DNA from: Pleurocapsales cyanobacterium LEGE 10410
GTDB taxonomy: Bacteria > Cyanobacteriota > Cyanobacteriia > Cyanobacteriales > Xenococcaceae
Assembly: GCA_015207195.1 (NCBI GenBank)
Contig: JADEXJ010000033.1
Span: 1-47,931 of the forward strand
Direction: 5' to 3'
DNA: 47,931 nucleotides
The position numbers were made by a program, and so were the translations under genes. The notes under the pieces are model-generated. The model made no database searches. It saw nothing but the letters and a program-made list of their open reading frames with translations, and was not told the origin of the DNA. Within the stretch, counting starts at the first letter, position 1, and every line of letters begins with the position of its first letter. Shown here in pieces: positions 17,269-26,800 of the stretch.

Positions 17269-17440
17269 AAACAATACAACAGACTTCTTGCATAAATATT
17301 ATTAACCTCGCTTTAGTCATGGGTAATGGGCATTGGTTAAGGGAATAGCAAAACAACCTTTTCCCGTTTCCCTTTCCCCTGTAACCTTCTTCTAAAGTAA
17401 TCAATGTGCGATTCGTGCGCATAGGGTCTAATCTGGTTGA

Positions 17441-17475
17441 TGATGCTAAAACTCAAAAATTAGCATCATTTTTTT
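17441..17475 (+). terminator. Rho-independent terminator
   Basis: The nine-base arms ATGATGCTA (17441-17449) and TAGCATCAT (17461-17469) enclose an 11-base loop and are followed by a run of six T. It lies 170 bp after the stop of the gene at 16756 and would end its transcript. Confidence 0.8.
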
Positions 17476-17490
17476 GTATATTTTTGCAAG

Positions 17491-17504
17491 TTCACTTTTA
17501 TGCC
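17491..17504. promoter_or_regulatory. Half-conserved island operator (TTCA-CTTTTA-TGCC)
   Basis: The right half TGCC and the centre CTTTTA match the sites at 23494 and 23756, including the following ATGTCAA (compare AAGTCAA). It ends about 148 bp before the small membrane protein at 17652. The gene-free stretch 17269-17651 otherwise holds only the terminator and a GGGTAATGGGCATTGG-like repeat at 17321. Confidence 0.35.
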
Positions 17505-17651
17505 ATGTCAATTGCTGGTAACTGTTACTGCTTTTGCTAATAACAGCTCAACTTGTTGCCCAAACAGTAATTGAGGCAGATTGTTATTCCCTCTATGCTG
17601 TAAGTAGGTCAGTAAAAACACCGAAAAGCAATTTTGGGAGAGAACCAAATC

Positions 17652-17873
17652 ATGAACCTTAATCTAGATAATTTAGGCAGCTTTGTATTATCCAAATTGT
17701 TGTTTGTCGCTGCCAATTTTATCGACGATTTGTGTTGTTTGTTGCTCTCTCATTTAGGCATTCATCTACCCTGGCTGCAAATACTCAGTTTTATTTTAAT
17801 ATCCAGCAAGATAATTTATGCGATTTATAAACTATCAATTAGTTGGTATCGCAGAAAATTACAGAATGCTTAA
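17652..17873 (+). CDS. Small membrane protein, 73 residues
   Basis: The ATG at 17652 is preceded by GGGAGAG at good spacing, which decides against the upstream TTG at 17634. There are two hydrophobic stretches, FVLSKLLFVAANFI and LQILSFILISSKIIYAIY, separated by DDLCCLLLSHLG. The C-terminus is basic (SWYRRKLQNA), so a two-pass inner membrane protein is likely. No family is recognised. It lies 78 bp upstream of the DUF928 gene on the same strand and could share its transcript. Confidence 0.55.
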   Translation: MNLNLDNLGSFVLSKLLFVAANFIDDLCCLLLSHLGIHLPWLQILSFILISSKIIYAIYKLSISWYRRKLQNA

Positions 17874-17951
17874 AGGATTTAAATTGCTACGGCAAAAATA
17901 AAATTGTAATCACACGGTCGTTTAATTGTAACTAGCAATCTACTTACTTCC

Positions 17952-18713
17952 ATGTTTAATACTCTAAGTAATCTATCCAGGTTCAACAACAGCTATGTAA
18001 CTGTTTGCTTGTTGTGCTTATCTTTGGCAATGGCTAAACCTGTTTTGGCAGAATATAAAAAACCTACAAACCAAAGTAATGATGCTCCTAGCTCTCAGTC
18101 TACAGGGATCGCTGCTACCAGAGGAACTTGTAATTCAGCCGATAATAAAACCAAAGCTAATTCCGCAACTCTCACAACCTTAGCTCCTTACGGTCATGTA
18201 GGGCAATCCACTGCTACTAATCCTACCTTTGTTTGGTATGTTCCCGATCGCGAATCCTATCCCGTGGAATTTTGGCTTTATGAATCAGATCCTGCTAGTT
18301 ATAGTGGCAAAGGGGAACAGGTTTATCAGACCAGATTATCCAGTTCGTCGGGAATTATGACTCACTCTCTACCTACAGAAGTCAGTTTAGTTCCAGGCAG
18401 AACCTATGTTTGGCAGGTTGCGATAATCTGTAATCCTAACAGTCCTTCTCAATCTTTAGTAGTTAACAATCGCGTAAAAATAGTAGAGGTCGATCCTGCT
18501 ACGACATCCCAATTAAACAATGCGGAAAATCCCGTTACCAAAGCCGATGTTTATGCCCAATCTGGTCTATGGTACGATGCTCTAGCAGAAGTTGCTTTAC
18601 TCGAAGATCCTCAAGCCGAAAATGCCACTATTAAGTTAATTTCTCAGTTGGCAGAGATAGAAGAAGATAGCAGCAATTTCAAGCAAATTATCGAGTCTTT
18701 ACAACACAAATAG
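17952..18713 (+). CDS. DUF928 family protein
   Basis: An exported protein of 253 residues. The signal peptide (YVTVCLLCLSLAMAKPVLA) ends near residue 34. The core from about residue 50 to 180 has RGTCN, the TTLAPYGHVGQS stretch, PTFVWYVPD and the closing TYVWQVAIICNPN, which are the marks of cyanobacterial DUF928. A C-terminal helical segment of about 60 residues follows. Its biochemical function is unknown. DUF928 genes are often seen near CHAT and CHASE2 genes in cyanobacteria, and both occur in this island. Confidence 0.85.
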   Translation: MFNTLSNLSRFNNSYVTVCLLCLSLAMAKPVLAEYKKPTNQSNDAPSSQSTGIAATRGTCNSADNKTKANSATLTTLAPYGHVGQSTATNPTFVWYVPDRESYPVEFWLYESDPASYSGKGEQVYQTRLSSSSGIMTHSLPTEVSLVPGRTYVWQVAIICNPNSPSQSLVVNNRVKIVEVDPATTSQLNNAENPVTKADVYAQSGLWYDALAEVALLEDPQAENATIKLISQLAEIEEDSSNFKQIIESLQHK

Positions 18714-18723
18714 TTATTTCATT

Positions 18724-18753
18724 TTGGCAGTGAAAACTATCTTCTACTGCCAA
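18724..18753. terminator. Hairpin between convergent DUF928 and CHAT genes
   Basis: TTGGCAGT at 18724-18731 pairs with ACTGCCAA at 18746-18753 across a 14-base loop. The right arm overlaps the last codons of the CHAT gene. A run of T upstream on plus would serve the minus strand weakly. It probably acts as a two-way terminator. Confidence 0.5.
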
Positions 18754-21365
18754 TTGCCGATCAGAACAAAAGGCGACCACAAAGCAGGAGGAACACCGCG
18801 TTCAATCGACGCTATTTGAGCTTGTTGTAAGGCTTGGGCTTTACTGAGACGGCGATCGCGCCAACCGAGATAAAAGTCTTGCATCACGGCGGGAGTTACT
18901 TCATCGTTAATCGACCATAGAGAAGCCAAGGCACTATTCGCACCAGCTTGAATGGCGATTCCTGCCAAACCCAGGGCTGCCCGTTCGTCTCCTACGGCAG
19001 TCTGACAGGCGGTTAGAGCAATCAAGTCTACTGGTTCGTTTTGAGTGGCAGTACTGCGAATAATGCGGTCTAGCTCGGTAATTGTCAGCTTTTCGTTATT
19101 TCCCGTAACCAAAAAAGTATCTTCTGGTTCGGAACTAAATTGACCGTGAGTGGCGATATGGACGATGGGATAAGATGTTTCGGCTAATTCCGCAGCCAGG
19201 CGATCGCGAGTAAAGCTATTATTTAAAACTCCCGTACTTTCGGCGAATATGTTCTGCACCTGTTTAATTTCTGCCTTGACGTTGGGCAGGGGAGGAAAGG
19301 ATTTATTATCTACCTGAGACGGTTCGCTCAGACCAAGTGCTAGGGCTTTCAATTCCTGACGGTTGGCAGTATTAGGACTGGTAAGGTTTAAGCTAGGGGT
19401 AGTGGCGATCGCGTATTTTTGAACTAAAAATTGTTCGCCGTCATGTAATGCAGACATCGGTACGCTTCGCAGTAAGCCATCTTGAATAAACACCAGGGTA
19501 GTTATTTGTTCTCGTTCTAAGTCTTCGGCAAAAGGCTGTACCAGCCAGCTATAGATATTCTGTCCGAGGGAAACATCAAATTTAGTGTAAAAGTTCTCCA
19601 ATCCCCGTCTATATTGATTTATTTCCTCTGCTATAGCAGCCTTACCTCGATCGCTGTCCCAAACAATTTTAGTTTTACGTCCTGGAAAGTTAGCAATTAC
19701 CGCCGTGCGATCGTCTAAAATGATGGTGCTAAAGTATGCGGTATTGGGAGCGGGAGCGAGTAAATCTACTTTATCTGTAGCTACCACATCGGAAATAGCG
19801 CAGTCATTGCCGAAATAGTTTTGTAATTCCGCCAGTCTTAACGAATCGACGGTAGTTAAAATCGAACTGACGTTACTTACCTGTCGTGTTTCTGTAGGTG
19901 GAACAACCGAAACATTATCTACCATACCCAATCGACGAGCGATTAACCCCCGATAGATCGGCTCGACAGTATCGCGAAAATCAAACTGTACATCGCGGTT
20001 GGCAGTAAGCAGATCGTCGCGAATACTTTCTAGGGTAGAAATTGCCGTTTCATAAGCTGCGATCGCCCGATCTGAATTTTTCTGGGCAAGTAGAATTCTA
20101 CCAGTCTGCCATTCCCAGAGGTAAAGACTATCTTTGTGTTGTTCTGCTGCCAAACGAGCTTGTTTAGTTAGTTTTAAAGCCTGTTGATAGTCTCCAGAAC
20201 ATTCATAGGTGTGTCCAAATTCCCCAAGGGCAAAGGAAGTTGCTCTGCTATTGTCTATTTGTCGAGCAGTATCTACCCCTTGCTGTAACAAAGCCCGTGC
20301 TTGGGATAAAATATCTGCACTATAACAGCTGCTAAAACTGACTTTCTCTGGCTGTAGTAATTTAGCCAGATCGATAGTGGCATAAACAGTAGTCGCTTCT
20401 AAAGGAAGAGTAGAAACTAAATCTAACGCTTGCTGCTTGGCATTGGCTGCTGCGGTGGTATCTGACAAACGATAGTAAATCGGCAGAGAACTAATCAGAC
20501 TTCGCACCCGTTCTAAAGAATTTTGTTGTTGGGTAGCGATCGCCAGACTGTCTTGAAAATAACCTAAAGCAATTCGATCTTGTTGTTTGCCGTCTTGACG
20601 CAGCTGCATTACGGGACTGTCAGGAGCATACTCTAACCCCGTACGTCCGTAGATCTCGCCTCTTGTTTCTGCTGAATCTGCTTGGCGATAACTAATCTGT
20701 GCCAGACTGCTATAGGTATTACCCAAACTGTTTAAGACTGAGATTTCTAGCTGGGGATTATCTAGGATTCGAGCAGTTGTTAAGCTATCCTTTAAGTAAT
20801 CCACCGCTCGCGCATAGTTACCTCGCAGACGATAAGCTTCCCCCAGACTACCTTTAGCTGCAACCTCTCCCAATGAATCGGCGTTTTTTTTAGCTAAAGC
20901 GATCGCTGAAGTAGAAAAACACTCTGTCTGCTTATTGCCTTGCTCTCCACACAAAAGCGCGATCGCCTGACGGTGTTGCCCCAAACTGCTATAGGCTTGA
21001 GCCAATTCGCTGAGACTTCTGCCCAGTTGTTCCTCATTACCCAATTCTCGGTAGCGATCTGTTACCCGATCCCAATAGGTGATCGCCTGTTCCGATTGTC
21101 CGATCTGCTGATGGACTCTAGCTAAATTTTCTAAAACTACGACGGTGTTGGGGTTATCTGGTGTTGCTTGATAACTGTTTAAAGCCCGATGCCAAAGAGC
21201 GATCGCAGCTCGATACTTTCCCTGTCGATACTCGGTAACACCTTGTTGTACCAAATCCTCATTAGAAACTTTGGCATTTACCGTAGAGATCTGTCCTATA
21301 AATAAAGATATTGCTAAAGCGATCGTAAACAGAACTGACAACCAGCGAAAAGAGCGACGTGCCAT
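18744..21365 (-). CDS. CHAT-domain protein with TPR repeats
   Basis: A caspase-like (CHAT) protein of about 873 residues. The ATG at 21365 is preferred to the TTG at 21389 because it starts a normal export or anchor segment (RRSFRWLSVLFTIALAISLFIG). Residues below are numbered from the longer start. Tetratricopeptide-type helical repeats fill about residues 45-460 (YRQGKYRAAIALWHRAL, LGQHRQAIALL, RGNYARAVDYL). The CHAT protease domain covers the last 300 residues. The catalytic His748 is in HIATHGQF and Cys795 in LTACQTAVG, both intact. The family is common in cyanobacteria and includes HetF-type regulators. It is probably tethered to the membrane or exported to the periplasm. The target is unknown; the TpsA proteins and secreted cargo are candidates. 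Confidence 0.92.
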   Translation of the reverse strand: MARRSFRWLSVLFTIALAISLFIGQISTVNAKVSNEDLVQQGVTEYRQGKYRAAIALWHRALNSYQATPDNPNTVVVLENLARVHQQIGQSEQAITYWDRVTDRYRELGNEEQLGRSLSELAQAYSSLGQHRQAIALLCGEQGNKQTECFSTSAIALAKKNADSLGEVAAKGSLGEAYRLRGNYARAVDYLKDSLTTARILDNPQLEISVLNSLGNTYSSLAQISYRQADSAETRGEIYGRTGLEYAPDSPVMQLRQDGKQQDRIALGYFQDSLAIATQQQNSLERVRSLISSLPIYYRLSDTTAAANAKQQALDLVSTLPLEATTVYATIDLAKLLQPEKVSFSSCYSADILSQARALLQQGVDTARQIDNSRATSFALGEFGHTYECSGDYQQALKLTKQARLAAEQHKDSLYLWEWQTGRILLAQKNSDRAIAAYETAISTLESIRDDLLTANRDVQFDFRDTVEPIYRGLIARRLGMVDNVSVVPPTETRQVSNVSSILTTVDSLRLAELQNYFGNDCAISDVVATDKVDLLAPAPNTAYFSTIILDDRTAVIANFPGRKTKIVWDSDRGKAAIAEEINQYRRGLENFYTKFDVSLGQNIYSWLVQPFAEDLEREQITTLVFIQDGLLRSVPMSALHDGEQFLVQKYAIATTPSLNLTSPNTANRQELKALALGLSEPSQVDNKSFPPLPNVKAEIKQVQNIFAESTGVLNNSFTRDRLAAELAETSYPIVHIATHGQFSSEPEDTFLVTGNNEKLTITELDRIIRSTATQNEPVDLIALTACQTAVGDERAALGLAGIAIQAGANSALASLWSINDEVTPAVMQDFYLGWRDRRLSKAQALQQAQIASIERGVPPALWSPFVLIGNWQ

Positions 21366-21412
21366 AAACCTATCCCAGATATCCAACAATATCTAAGATT
21401 ATGCCGAAACTT

Positions 21413-21426
21413 GGCACTTTTGTAAT
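21413..21426. promoter_or_regulatory. Half-conserved island operator upstream of the CHAT gene
   Basis: GGCA-CTTTTG-TAAT: the left half and the centre match the island palindrome, but the right half is lost. It lies 47 bp upstream of the preferred CHAT start. A TGCC at 21402 with the opposite orientation is nearby. Confidence 0.35.
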
Positions 21427-21629
21427 ACGAAATAATAAAGAATTTAGAATTTAGCGATCTTTACATCAAACGGGCAAAATCAATTGACTAAAAAAATTAA
21501 AATTAGCAAACAAATCGACTTGTTATGAATCTTTGGTTAATACGAAATCCGATTTTGAAAACCTACTTTTGAATAAAGAGTCTCAAACAGGGATTAAACC
21601 TACATGCGGGCAAGCCCTTTGTGCCATCT

Positions 21630-21684
21630 GCCATCTGCCCTCTGCCTTGACCGAAGGGAATCCTTTAGGGCTGCCTTCTGCCTT
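21630..21684. repeat. Degenerate heptamer repeat interrupted by a dispersed element
   Basis: Copies of TGCCATC, TGCCCTC and TGCCTTC run on both sides of an insert, ACCGAAGGGAATCCTTTAGG (21650-21669). The insert resembles the element at 1671 and 40727. The gene-free stretch 21390-21717 holds this and the operator half-site, and nothing else that I can see. Confidence 0.5.
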
Positions 21685-21717
21685 CCCATAGGGGTGTGAT
21701 AACAGGATTTAGTACAA

Positions 21718-22479
21718 TTAACTCAAAGCTGCATTTTCCCAGTGCTTTTCAACCTGCTCGATTTGATACCCTCTATTTTGAAGCTGTTGTTGCAGCCAGT
21801 TTTTATACAACTCATTCAATATACGTTGTCGTGTTGGCTCATCTAACCGTGCATCAAGATATTTCTCCAAACGTACCACCGTCATCCATTTCCCCAGACG
21901 CATTGGCAACGTATACCCTTCAGCTTTATTCGCAGAAAAAGCTTGGCTTAAAGGTTGAGGTAAAGTTCTCAATTCTACTGGACCCAATAGTCCTCCTAAT
22001 TGTGCTTCTGCACCTAGAGAATATTGTCGTGCCAACTCAGCAAAAGACTGTTCGTTTTCCTTAATGCGGAAATAAATTTCCTGTGCCAAATCCATATCTT
22101 CGACCCAAATTATGGAATAAACTACGCGATCGAACTGCTCTTTGTGCTTGTAAAAATAAGGGTTGACCAGATTACCCCAGGTTGCTTGTTTGAATTTGTT
22201 GATTTTCAAATTTCTAGTGGCGATCGCGGTAAATTGTTCTAAATTTAATTGATGCCGATCCAACCAAGCGGTTTTTTCAGTCTCTGTAGTTAACTGATGG
22301 GCAAGAGCGAACTGTTGCGAAGCCGTAGCAATTTCTTCTGGAGTACATTCAATGGTCGCGATCGCTTCATCGATAATATATTCGCTAACTAGGCGAGGTA
22401 ACATTTGATAGTTAGTCAATAAAGTAATCAACTCGCTGGCGGTAATAATTTGCTCTCCTGTTTGAATTACTGCGGTCAT
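21718..22479 (-). CDS. Parvulin-type peptidyl-prolyl isomerase
   Basis: A protein of 253 residues. A helical N-terminal region is followed by a PpiC/parvulin domain at about residues 140-220. Recognisable words are SFAELARQYSLGAEAQLGGLLGP, with its GG turn, and GKWMTVVRLEKYLD at the domain end. AGGAG precedes the ATG. It lacks a signal peptide and is therefore probably cytoplasmic. This form is often annotated near cyanobacterial type I secretion and bacteriocin export genes. No such exporter is visible here, so it may assist export of the signal-less proteases through chromosomal machinery. That is inference. Confidence 0.85.
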   Translation of the reverse strand: MTAVIQTGEQIITASELITLLTNYQMLPRLVSEYIIDEAIATIECTPEEIATASQQFALAHQLTTETEKTAWLDRHQLNLEQFTAIATRNLKINKFKQATWGNLVNPYFYKHKEQFDRVVYSIIWVEDMDLAQEIYFRIKENEQSFAELARQYSLGAEAQLGGLLGPVELRTLPQPLSQAFSANKAEGYTLPMRLGKWMTVVRLEKYLDARLDEPTRQRILNELYKNWLQQQLQNRGYQIEQVEKHWENAALS

Positions 22480-22590
22480 AATCGAAACTCCTGTAGTGCT
22501 TGTTTGAGTTATTAATTAAGATACAGGGATGAAATAGCGGTCACATTTGCCATTTGTGCCGAGTTGTTTGCGCGATCGCGTCGGTTGAAT

Positions 22591-22604
22591 TGCAGAAAAC
22601 TGCC
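22591..22604. promoter_or_regulatory. GGCA-N6-TGCC-type palindrome upstream of the isomerase gene
   Basis: TGCA-GAAAAC-TGCC, 111 bp upstream of the parvulin start. The centre GAAAAC is the same as at 16623. A weaker site, CATTTG-TGCC, ends at 22560. Confidence 0.5.
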
Positions 22605-22636
22605 ATCAACAAAGTACTGTTGTTTTAACCCCATAC

Positions 22637-22690
22637 AAAAAAAGCTTCCCCAAAAAATTGGAGAAGGCGATCGCATTAAAATGCGATCGC
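22637..22690 (-). terminator. Terminator of the PPC gene, with an adjacent HIP1 hairpin
   Basis: Read on the minus strand, CTTCTCC pairs with GGGGAAG (within 22643-22665) around an AATTTTTT loop and is followed by seven T. Just before it, two GCGATCGC octamers form a perfect ten-base-arm hairpin, GCGATCGCAT/ATGCGATCGC (22667-22690). The terminator lies about 70 bp after the stop of the PPC gene. Confidence 0.75.
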
Positions 22691-22737
22691 AGGTATCCAG
22701 TGAAATAATTAAATTCTGAAGTAATCAAAAAAACTGA

Positions 22738-23379
22738 TTAGCAAACAAAGTCTTCTGAAGGCATTAATGAGGGATCGGCGATCTCATTTGGTAGCGAAGA
22801 CATAGCATATTCTCCACCATATACTGATAGATCGTAACTAGTATCTATACCGTCGTAAGAGGCAACTCCTAAAAAGTAAGTACCTGCTCCTAAATTTACA
22901 TCAAGAAATTCTGCATTCAAATCTGCGTTTTCAGAAGCTGCTATAATCTGACCACTGGTGTTGACTAGATGCAGATCGGCATCTGCGCTCATACCTTCCA
23001 AAACAAAGTTAAAATTATTGTTTTGACTGATAGTAAATTGATACAGATCGATAGGATCGCTGCTACCTACATCACCTGTCTGGGTAAGAAAACCACTACC
23101 ATCAAAAATACCGAGATCTAAAGCCTCATCAATTGTTTCCCCTGGATCTATAGGATCGGGGCTGGGTGCAGGTGCAATGGGACTAGGCGCAGGCGCGATG
23201 GGACTAGGTGCAGGTGCGACAGGATTAGTAGGGATAGTGGCATCGGTGTGAAGGTCAAACACACCATTTGCCCGATCTTCGAGAAGTTGCGAGAATTGAT
23301 AGGTGGTATTACCGAGCAACTCACTTGAGTCGTAATTACTGTTGCCAACTTGACCTACTAAACTATTAGAATTAGTCAT
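22738..23379 (-). CDS. PPC-domain protein with proline-rich linker
   Basis: A protein of 213 residues with an AAGGAG ribosome site before the ATG. Residues 1-50 are asparagine- and serine-rich. Residues 52-80 form a repeated linker (PVAPAPSPIAPAPSP). Residues 82-190 are a bacterial pre-peptidase C-terminal (PPC) domain (DPIDLYQFTISQNNNF, ADADLHLVNTSGQIIA, LGAGTYFLGVASYDG). PPC domains normally accompany secreted proteases; here the domain stands alone with no catalytic part. It ends in a single cysteine (SEDFVC). There is no signal peptide. Upstream lies the first of three copies of a 92-bp promoter-operator cassette. It could bind surfaces or partner proteases. Confidence 0.78.
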   Translation of the reverse strand: MTNSNSLVGQVGNSNYDSSELLGNTTYQFSQLLEDRANGVFDLHTDATIPTNPVAPAPSPIAPAPSPIAPAPSPDPIDPGETIDEALDLGIFDGSGFLTQTGDVGSSDPIDLYQFTISQNNNFNFVLEGMSADADLHLVNTSGQIIAASENADLNAEFLDVNLGAGTYFLGVASYDGIDTSYDLSVYGGEYAMSSLPNEIADPSLMPSEDFVC

Positions 23380-23415
23380 TTTTTTGTCTCCTTGAAACTT
23401 AGTTGATTGATTACT

Positions 23416-23507
23416 TTTAAATAATAAAAAATAAGACCCCGCAAAAGGTTTCAGTTTCTGATGTAATCGATTGCCTGGGTTGGCTCAATAAATAGCACTT
23501 TTATGCC
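23416..23507 (-). promoter_or_regulatory. 92-bp promoter-operator cassette, copy 1 (PPC gene)
   Basis: One of three alignable copies. It runs from TTTTAAATAATAAAAAAT through GGTTTCAGTTTCTGATG to the operator AGCA-CTTTTA-TGCC at 23494-23507. Read toward the PPC gene the operator is distal and the AT-rich part proximal. Its near end is 37 bp from the PPC start. A further shared word, TCGCTCTAGCTTTTGCTTAA, follows at about 23540 and recurs near 30450. Confidence 0.65.
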
Positions 23508-23676
23508 AAGTCAAATTTCTAACTATTTCACATAAAAAATCGCTCTAGCTTTTGCTTAAAATCATTGTCGAGCGATTAATTAAAACTAATATTAATGTCA
23601 AAAAAAAGCGATCGCTCGTAGGAAATAGTAAAAGCGATCGCGAAAAGTATCTAGAGAAACAACGTTTAGTTGTTCC

Positions 23677-23769
23677 TTTTAAAGAATAAAAAAGAAGACA
23701 GCGCAAAAGATTTCAGTTTTTGATGCAAGCGAGCGTAAATGTTGGCTGAATTAGTAGCACTTTTGTGCC
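23677..23769 (-). promoter_or_regulatory. 92-bp promoter-operator cassette, copy 2 (upstream of TpsA2)
   Basis: The second copy, in the same orientation as copy 1 and 260 bp from it. It contains AGATTTCAGTTTTTGATG and the operator AGCA-CTTTTG-TGCC at 23756-23769. The operator ends 79 bp before the TpsA2 start. If the cassette is directional, it points away from TpsA2. The rest of the gene-free interval 23380-23848 holds HIP1 octamers (23609, 23634) and the shared TCAGGTAATCTAA word at 23813. Confidence 0.6.
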
Positions 23770-23848
23770 AAGTCTAAAAATTGTTTAAATTTCTTGTGAT
23801 ACTGGATTTTTCAGGTAATCTAATTTAAAAAGCTAATTGCGATCGCCA

Positions 23849-26800
23849 ATGAACCCGATTTATTTTGCTTGCCCTCTCCGTTCCTTAGCTCTAATTCTGT
23901 TTGCAACTATCGTCAGCCAAACCAACTCTGTCTTTGCTCAAGATAGCAATATTGTCCCCGATAATACTCTGGGTGCAGAAAGTTCGGTAGTAAATCCTAG
24001 AGATGAAAATAGCGACAGTATTGATGGTGGTGCGCTACGGGGTTCTAATTTATTTCATTCTTTCCAAGAGTTTAATGTCGGTGAAAATAGAGGGGTTTAT
24101 TTTACCAATCCCGATGCAGTTAATAACATCTTCTCTCGCGTTACGGGGAATAGTCAATCGAATATTTTAGGTACGTTGGGAGTAGACGGTGCTGCTAATT
24201 TGTATTTAATTAATCCCAATGGGATTGTTTTTGGCGAGAATGCTGCTTTAGATGTACAGGGTTCGTTTACTGCCACCACCGCAGAGGGGATTGAGTTTGG
24301 TGAAGGTGGTTTGTTTAGTGCAGTAGCACCAGGAGAATCACTGTTGACTATTAGCGTTCCGTTAGGACTACAGTTTGGTTCGACTCCAGGGAGTATAGTC
24401 AATCGCTCTTTTGTAGAAGATGAGACAGGGGAGTTTGTTGGTTTACAAGTACCTACGGGAGAATATCTAACTTTAGTCGGTGGAGAAGTCAGGTTTGAGG
24501 CGGGAGAAGCTACAGCAAGGGGTGGAAATATTAATATAGGTGGATTAGGTACAGCAGGAACAGTTGGTTTAAATGATGATGGCAGTTTGAGTTTTCCAGA
24601 AGTTGTAACAAAAGCAGATGTCACCTTGAGTAATTTTGCTGAGATAGATGTTACTGGTACAGGGGAAGGAAGCGTTACTATTGATGCTCAAAATGTAAAT
24701 ATTGAAGCTGGTGAGTCTGGTTCTAGTTTAATAAGAGCAGGAATAACGGCAGATTCAACTTCAGCAGATGCTCAAGCAGGAGACATTACAATTAATGTTA
24801 CTGATAATTTAACTATTGATGACAGTTCAATTTTAAACCAAGTCGATTTGGCAGCTATAGGAAATGCAGGCAATGTAGCGATTAAAACTCAAGATATGAG
24901 TTTAAAAAATGGCGGAGAAATTAGCACCAGTACTTTTGGTGAGGGAGATTCGGGGAACATTTCTATTATTGCTAATAATACAATTGCTCTTGATGCCAGT
25001 TCCTATATTGTTAACAACGTGCAAGATAGCGAAGCAGTAGGCAATGCTGGCAAGATTGAGATTACGACTGGTTCGCTCTCAGTAACTAATGGCTCTCAAA
25101 TTAATTCCTTTACTCGCGGAACAGGGAATGCAGGAGATATCACAATTCAAGCAACCGAGGCAATCACTTTTGATGGCTTAGATAACGGCGATTACAGTAG
25201 TGCATCTAGTACTGTTGAAGCAGGTGGTACAGGGGATGGAGGCAGTATTAATATTGCAGCAGGTTCATTATCTTTAACTAACGGTGGCGAGTTAGATGCT
25301 AGTGTTCGTGAAGCTTCAGATTCTCTTCCAGGTGGCAATGGTCGGGGAGGCAATATCAACATCAATGTAGATGATACTCTGACAATTGCTGACGGAGATA
25401 CACCAAGAATAGTTGCCAGTTTAGGCACAGGTGCTAAAGGAAAGGGCGGAAATATTGACATTCAAGCTGGCAATTTGGTTGTTAAAAATAGTGGAGAAAT
25501 TAGTGCAAGTACTTCTGGTCAAGGAGATTCGGGAAATGTTTCCATCACAATTGATAATGCAATTTCTCTGGATGATTCTATTATTTTCAACAATGTAAAT
25601 AGCGAAGCAGTAGGCAAAGCTGGCAGGATTGAGATTACTACTGGTTTACTGTCAGCAACTAATGGCTCTCAGATTAATTCCTTTACTCGCGGAACAGGGA
25701 ATGCGGGAGATATCACCATTCAAGCAACAAATGCAGTTACTTTTGATGGTGTAGATGGTAACAATTTTCCAAGTGGTTTGTTTACCAATGTAGACACTGG
25801 AGCGAATGGTAGTGGAGGAGATATTAATATTACAGCAGATTTTTTATCTCTAACTAACGGTGCTGAGTTAAATGCTAATGTCGATGAGGCTTCAAATTTT
25901 CTTTCAGCTAATTCTAATATCAACTCAAGTACGCCAAGTAGCTCAGGAAACATTAGTATACTAGCTTCAAATATAACTCTTAACAATTCTGCTGAGATTT
26001 CTACTTCAAACTTGATAGGTGAAAATGGTGGAGATATCAATATAAACGCAGCAAAGCTACAACTAAATAATGGAAGTAATATTTCTACTAATAATGGCAC
26101 TCTTAAAACTTCTGAGCAACAAAACAGTGGTACTGCTGGAGAATTAAAAATTCGAGCAACAGACTCAATCGGCTTAGGTAGGGATAGTTCTTTATTTACA
26201 GTTGCCACTGGATTTGGAAGCGGAGGAAACATTTTACTCGATACTAAAAACATTTCGATTGATGGCGGAACAATATCGAGTTCAGCAATTAATATTGCTG
26301 AGTTTTTAAACACTTTCTCAGAAACCCTGGATTTGAATATTATATTAGAATCACTTGGTTATAATCCAGACGAAGGTATATCAGTTGACGAATTTATTAA
26401 TAATTTTGTTAATGAAAATATTAATGATGATATAGAACAAGGTAATTCAGGTGATATTTTTATTAAGGCATCAGAATCAATAGATGTATTTGGCGAAAAT
26501 AGCAGCAGCAATACAGCAGGTATTTTAACCTCTGGCACAGGAAATGCTAATGGAGGAAATATTTCAATAACATCACCAAAATTGAGCCTTATACAAGGAA
26601 TAATTACTACAGGAACTGCTGGTGCAGGAACTTCGGGAAATATTGATATTACTAATGCAGAAAGTGTAGAAATAGTTGACGGCACATTATCTGCTAACAC
26701 ATCCATTAATAGTTCAGGGAATGGAGGATATTTAAGTATCTCCACTCAAAACTTACTTATTGAAGAAGGCGGGTCTATTTCTACTTCAACTGAAGGAGCA

